The position numbers and the translations under genes were made by a program. From Anoplolepis gracilipes (taxonomy: Eukaryota > Arthropoda > Insecta > Hymenoptera > Formicidae): DNA of 64,000 nt. Below are positions 61,499 to 64,000 of the stretch, one piece after another. The stretch lies in the NCBI RefSeq assembly GCF_047496725.1, contig NC_132977.1, positions 11,533,001-11,597,000 on the forward strand, in the 5' to 3' direction. How positions within the stretch are numbered: position 1 is the stretch's first letter; each line of letters starts with the position of its first letter. The notes below the pieces were generated by a model. The model was given only the letters and a program-made list of their open reading frames with translations, made no database searches and was not told the DNA's origin.

Positions 61499-61500
61499 TA

Positions 61501-61675
61501 TATATACCCGTTTCCTGTTACGTGTATCCGGCATAAAGTTACACTTTAAGTCGGGACATGGTTTTGTATCAACTGCCTCTTGACATTCAGCTAATAATTC
61601 TCGAATGACATCACTGCCCGCGAATATCCCTCGACGTTTTTGAGCGATAAGAAATTTTATCGCGTTTCCGTTCAC
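61501..61675 (-). other. Unassigned minus-strand open frame
   Basis: The frame reads DVIRELLAECQEAVDTKPCP then DLKCNFMPDTRNRKR and is followed by GG|GTATAT, a possible donor. Composition is protein-like with three cysteines, but no acceptor fits the phase of the exon candidate at 62138-62302 and no family is recognised. It directly abuts the foldback element. Confidence 0.2.
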
Positions 61676-62137
61676 ATTTTATCGTTTAGTACGTAATTTT
61701 TGTTTCGCCCAATGTCAGACTTGACGTTAACACCGTGGGGTTTAATTTTAGTCGATGCGTATTTGCGTGCGTGGATAATTTCTGGGTCCCATATTTCGAT
61801 TGCGATCGTCGTAATCCTATCGTGATTCAACGAATTTCATTTTCTTTTTCTTTTCAAACGTAAATTTTGACATAAATTATTATTATTAATTTTCATTCTT
61901 TCCTTCATAGAACTGCTTGAACATCGCATTTTTCCATTTCACGTGTAAACGTTAAATTTCTTAGATCTTCCCGGTAAATATATTTGTGATATAGAATATC
62001 GTTCGGAATTGGAATTTGCAACGCGACAGCAAATACGCGTATTTCCCAGCAATGTCTCGTTCGAGGATTATCGTCGAATGGAATTGAATAAATTGAATAG
62101 AGCATGAAAGGTAAATAGAAAAATCTTTCCAATATAC

Positions 62138-62302
62138 TGAAAACTTGACATCGTACATCATCCCCCCCTTCGGTTTATTGAATGCGCGGAGATCAAGATC
62201 GAGATCGACAGGTTCCTCGAGACCAACAGGAACCTTCCACGCTCGCAGTTGTTTAAACAACGTATTTCCCCAGACGCGCTTTCCGTATCTTGGCCAGATT
62301 AC
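62138..62302 (-). CDS. Orphan exon candidate, 55 codons
   Basis: On the minus strand a pyrimidine-rich tract and GATTGCAG precede 62302, and TTTTCA|GTATAT ends the segment, giving 55 codons with phase 0 at both ends. The peptide begins VIWPRYGKRVWGNTLFKQLR, continues AWKVPVGLEEPVDLDLDLRA and ends KPKGGMMYDVKFS. PRYGKR would be an amidation and dibasic cleavage site in a neuropeptide precursor, but no known peptide family is recognised. The frame stays open beyond both borders, and the opposite strand also carries a 146-codon frame, so chance in a GC-balanced patch is possible. If real, it belongs to a gene nested in the KChIP intron on the other strand. Confidence 0.3.
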
Positions 62303-64000
62303 CTGCAATCGGAGAGAAGAGGTCACGAGTGTAGCAAGATCGCGAAAATACAAACCTAGTGCGCGATCTCTGGTTACTTTAGCGAGAATAGCCCTCTCTC
62401 TCTTTCTCTCTTGCTCTCTCTTTACCTCGAAGGAGTATATTCATGGCGGAAACTTTATTTTCAGGCTTTTAAATATACATGATACTACTCTCTATTCGAG
62501 CCGAGATAGGCGCGCGTTTTTAATATTATTTCGCATACGAGAGGGTACACATAATTCTCCCCCGCTTGTTATATCAAGGGAGTAAAATTTGATTTACAAG
62601 TGAGAAAATACCCCTCCCCTCGTATCTAACGTGCGCGATTTATTTTGCTCGATAGATCTCTCACCAATGGTTGTCTCAAAATATCTTGATTTTTCGCAAC
62701 TCTTTCGAAGACTATCTTTCTATCTTTCTATTTTCCTTAAAACAAATACAGGTTATTTTTCGTTTAACGACGTGATTAAAAAAACTTTTGCACCTAATTA
62801 AAAACTTGATTATACTATTATTATTATTATTGAGCGCAATTGTTTTTATTTATTTGTGAATTTATTTGATTTGATTTGTGAATTTTATTTAAACGACGGT
62901 AAGAAATAAATAATATTTTTGATAGCCAGATTCGCGAAAAGACTCAATGTGTGTGTGGAAATGTTCAATCACAAAGTGCAATGAAAGAGAAAAAAAAAAT
63001 CTATATCGAAAAGAAGGATAGAAATCACACGTGGAGGAACGAATCGAAATATAATCTTCGCGATATTCGAAAAACTTTCGATACGTCGCATAGTTTATAA
63101 TGACAACTGGGTCGCGCCAAGTTAGGGAGATCACTCATCCGCGAATAAATATTATACACACATACACACAAAATGGAGAAAAGGTTCGATTGAGCGGAAG
63201 AAAGAGACAGGCTAAAGGGACATACGAAGAGCTCTTTCCTTTTTGTTTCTTTTTCCTCCCTCTCTTCTCGCGCTTTGGACGGCCAGGATCGAAAATAAAA
63301 GCCGCGGGTCGCGGTCAATGTGGTTAATATTGATTCAGGCCGGATTCACACGAATTTCACTTGAACCGGAACACCACTACTGTTTTAACTATCTATCTAG
63401 TGCTCGTACTTTGTTTTCGGAATTGGTTTAAAAGTTACCGCAGGGAGTTCCGTTTTTTTATCTAGCCCAAAAAAAAAAAAAAAAAAAAAAAAAAAAGAAT
63501 TGACTGCTCGGACGCTCTTTGGCAGCCAAATAAATTGAAATTAATGCCGTTAATGCAAATAACGACGTCACAGTACGCGGGAAAGAACGATGTTCGAACA
63601 ACGTTCTTAGACGAAGAGGATTTCGACAGACACGGACCACGAAATTCTGTTACGAAAATAAAAATCTATCTGGCGTTAGCCTCGTAAATAAGTAAAAAAG
63701 GAAAGAGCGAAGTGCGCGGGAAAATATAAATTTTATTCGCTTTGCATAAATGCGATAGTTTTCATGATTTGTCGTGTTTGAAAATTTCGCGGTCCCTCAG
63801 ATTATTTACAACAGTTTTCCCGCATTCAATCGAATCCGGTCGCGGATGTGAATTTCATTGTTCCCGTTCCGCAACTTCGTAACTTTGAATTTTTCCGGAT
63901 AGTCATTCATTACGCGCATATACGTATGTATATACACGTGTAATAGTCAGGTCCGATTGTTCGCGCATTCGTATTCGTCGAAAGACACGTGTAGCACAGA
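62303..64000 (+). other. End of window, probable KChIP intron 1
   Basis: No exon is supported. It contains a TC-rich run (62393-62421), a poly-A tract (63469-63496) and short overlapping frames. The EF-hand exons expected for KChIP are not present up to the last base. Confidence 0.35.

Noticed and set aside
62145..62585. 146-codon plus-strand frame
   Set aside because: It overlaps the minus-strand exon candidate that has proper splice borders. The translation is Arg/Ser-rich without a motif, as expected for an antisense shadow.
1..64000. CRISPR array, operon or phage-like system
   Set aside because: All tandem repeats are microsatellites or a minisatellite without spacers, and the genes have introns. 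The window is eukaryotic.

Overview
The window looks like insect nuclear DNA, probably hymenopteran and most likely an ant. It is AT-rich, with spliceosomal introns, many TA and CT microsatellites, undepleted CpG in gene-start regions, TCAGT-type arthropod initiators and many short non-autonomous DNA transposons. This assignment is an inference. No prokaryotic, viral or organellar gene was seen, and no CRISPR array.

Layout. 0-13 kb: mostly non-coding, with a pogo-like MITE, a 10-bp minisatellite and one tRNA-Lys(CTT). 13-15 kb: a probable small secreted-peptide gene of two exons. 15-23.6 kb: AT-rich spacer with two hAT-like elements. 23.6-26.3 kb, plus strand: a complete five-exon BTB-BACK protein of 379 residues, with a palindromic piggyBac-type MITE in its last intron. 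28.9-30.8 kb, minus strand: a complete six-exon ARH3-type ADP-ribosylhydrolase (ADPRS) of 367 residues. The two genes converge. 31-37 kb: an inverted duplicate of the ADPRS 5' flank, a hammerhead-like relic, a CpG-rich island with possible short minus-strand exons, and a second CpG-rich promoter-like region. 40.5 kb onward, plus strand: first coding exon of a KChIP-type calcium sensor. Its remaining exons lie outside the window, so 40.6-64 kb is probably one very long first intron. That intron holds long foldback transposons, many poly-A/T tracts and one orphan minus-strand exon candidate at 62.1-62.3 kb.

The genes do not form a pathway. They are unrelated single-copy-type eukaryotic genes: ADP-ribose removal (ADPRS), a BTB-BACK putative ubiquitin-ligase adaptor, and neuronal calcium sensing (KChIP). 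The most unusual structures are the ADPRS promoter/uORF inverted duplication, the 1,074-bp foldback element with a perfect 9-bp target duplication, and the unrecognised secreted-peptide gene. I did not find a clear new multi-gene system.
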